Source: Clostridiales bacterium UBA1779 (GTDB taxonomy: Bacteria; Bacillota; Clostridia; Oscillospirales; CAG-272). From it: a DNA stretch of 5,639 nucleotides. The position numbers and the translations under genes are program-made. The DNA lies in NCBI GenBank assembly GCA_002314565.1, contig DCGL01000093.1, positions 1 through 5,639 on the forward strand, read 5' to 3'. The notes beneath the pieces are model-generated. The model was given only the letters and a program-made list of their open reading frames with translations. It searched no databases and was not told the DNA's origin. Of the stretch, positions 5,431 through 5,639 are shown in pieces; position 1 is the stretch's first letter; each line of letters starts with the position of its first letter.

Positions 5431-5460
5431 ATTATATCACATCCTGACATCTTTGGTCAA
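5431..5460 (-). promoter_or_regulatory. Upstream promoter P2 with extended -10
   Basis: TTGACC (5460-5455) and TATAAT (5436-5431) are 18 bases apart on the minus strand, with TGA directly before TATAAT giving the extended -10 form. Start expected near 5424. It lies just after the stop of the possible upstream gene and about 130 bases ahead of P1, so the leader may have tandem promoters. Confidence 0.7.
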
Positions 5461-5474
5461 GCGTATCATAAAAT

Positions 5475-5639
5475 TTACTTCTTCAGCCCCAACAGCGGTA
5501 ATTCCATCCGTGAAGGTGAAAAAGATGACAAAAGTCCCGGACGCAAGTCTGATTTTCCCCTGTCATCCTCTGTCATCTTACGAATGCGCCAGTACTTTTT
5601 CACAACACAACGGCATTTTTCGCAACTCTTCAAATGATT
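5475..5639 (-). CDS. Possible 3' end of an upstream gene (54 codons, partial)
   Basis: An open minus-strand frame enters from the right edge and stops at TAA 5475-5477. The visible start reads NHLKSCEKCRCVV and contains H-x3-C-x2-C, the zinc-binding pattern of zf-HC2 anti-sigma factors, but no membrane segment follows and the rest (KKYWRIRKMTEDDR, ending MELPLLGLKK) matches nothing I know. The last third runs through a palindromic element and the 31-bp ATPase copy, so the original C-terminus may have been replaced. The plus strand is also open here (from 5432), which weakens the case. It may be the tail of a transposase, an anti-sigma-like protein, or not a gene. Confidence 0.3.
   Translation of the reverse strand, partial: NHLKSCEKCRCVVKKYWRIRKMTEDDRGKSDLRPGLLSSFSPSRMELPLLGLKK
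5491..5521. repeat. 31-bp copy of ATPase sequence upstream of the operon
   Basis: Identical to 3069-3099 and in the same orientation. Read on the minus strand it carries ATGGAATTACCGC, complementary over 13 bases to the ATPase ribosome binding site and start. It abuts the inverted repeat that starts at 5522. In the possible partial gene it is read in a different frame from the ATPase. Confidence 0.85.
5522..5579. repeat. REP/MITE-like palindromic element
   Basis: AAGATGACA (5522-5530) and TGTCATCTT (5571-5579) are perfect 9-bp terminal inverted repeats, and TGTCATC occurs again at 5561-5567. The inside contains AAAGTCCCGGAC and TTTTCCCC. Sequences of this general form (GATGACA...GGGAC...TGTCATC) resemble, from memory, the extragenic palindromes of Clostridia linked to REP-associated transposases. 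The repeats are seen directly; the class is inferred. Confidence 0.45.

Noticed and set aside
5491..5521. CRISPR spacer targeting the ATPase gene
   Set aside because: The 31-bp length is spacer-like, but there are no flanking direct repeats, no second spacer and no cas gene.
5432..5639. Plus-strand open frame reaching the right edge
   Set aside because: It has no start near its beginning and no ribosome binding site, and crosses P2 and the palindromic element; the product looks random.

Overview
The window looks like chromosomal DNA of a Gram-positive, low-to-medium GC Clostridia-type bacterium, perhaps a gut Ruminococcaceae/Oscillospiraceae relative. The reasons are the strong AGGA/GGCGG-type ribosome binding sites, the consensus sigma-A promoters, the lipoprotein style with a CxxPxCxHxxxxC motif, the ABC-2-type exporter and the c-di-GMP-I leader. 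The lineage is an inference; no marker gene is present.

Every supported gene is on the minus strand, so the window reads right to left. At the right edge (5639 to 5475) is a possible 3' end of another gene, overlapping a palindromic REP/MITE-like element (5522-5579) and a 31-bp exact copy of part of the ABC ATPase gene. Next come two strong promoter-like sites, P2 (5431-5460) and P1 (5299-5327), with a possible 17-codon mini-ORF between them. P1 starts a leader of about 330-380 nt that carries a c-di-GMP-I (GEMM-I) riboswitch (5073-5185), a candidate terminator ending in U7, and a 14-bp long-range stem enclosing the whole module.

The operon behind the leader has four genes: (1) a small exported protein with six cysteines in its mature part, unrecognised; (2) a 388-aa lipoprotein, probably a beta-propeller; (3) an ABC ATPase; (4) a 756-aa membrane protein that appears to be two ABC-2 permease halves fused in one chain. 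The layout suggests a c-di-GMP-controlled envelope or export module: an exporter with a surface lipoprotein and a small secreted protein. Substrate and function cannot be read from the sequence.

The ATPase is interrupted by one in-frame TAG at codon 118, between the Q-loop and the ABC signature. Everything on both sides is intact and in the same frame, so the transporter is either freshly inactivated or depends on suppression. The ATPase ribosome binding site and start codon are also perfectly complementary over 13 nt to codons 27-31 of the same gene, and the same 13 nt occur in the 31-bp copy upstream of the operon.

Beyond the permease stop, 1-181 is non-coding. It is built from two copies of a 25-bp GC-rich hairpin repeat, an 18-bp-period tandem pair and another hairpin.
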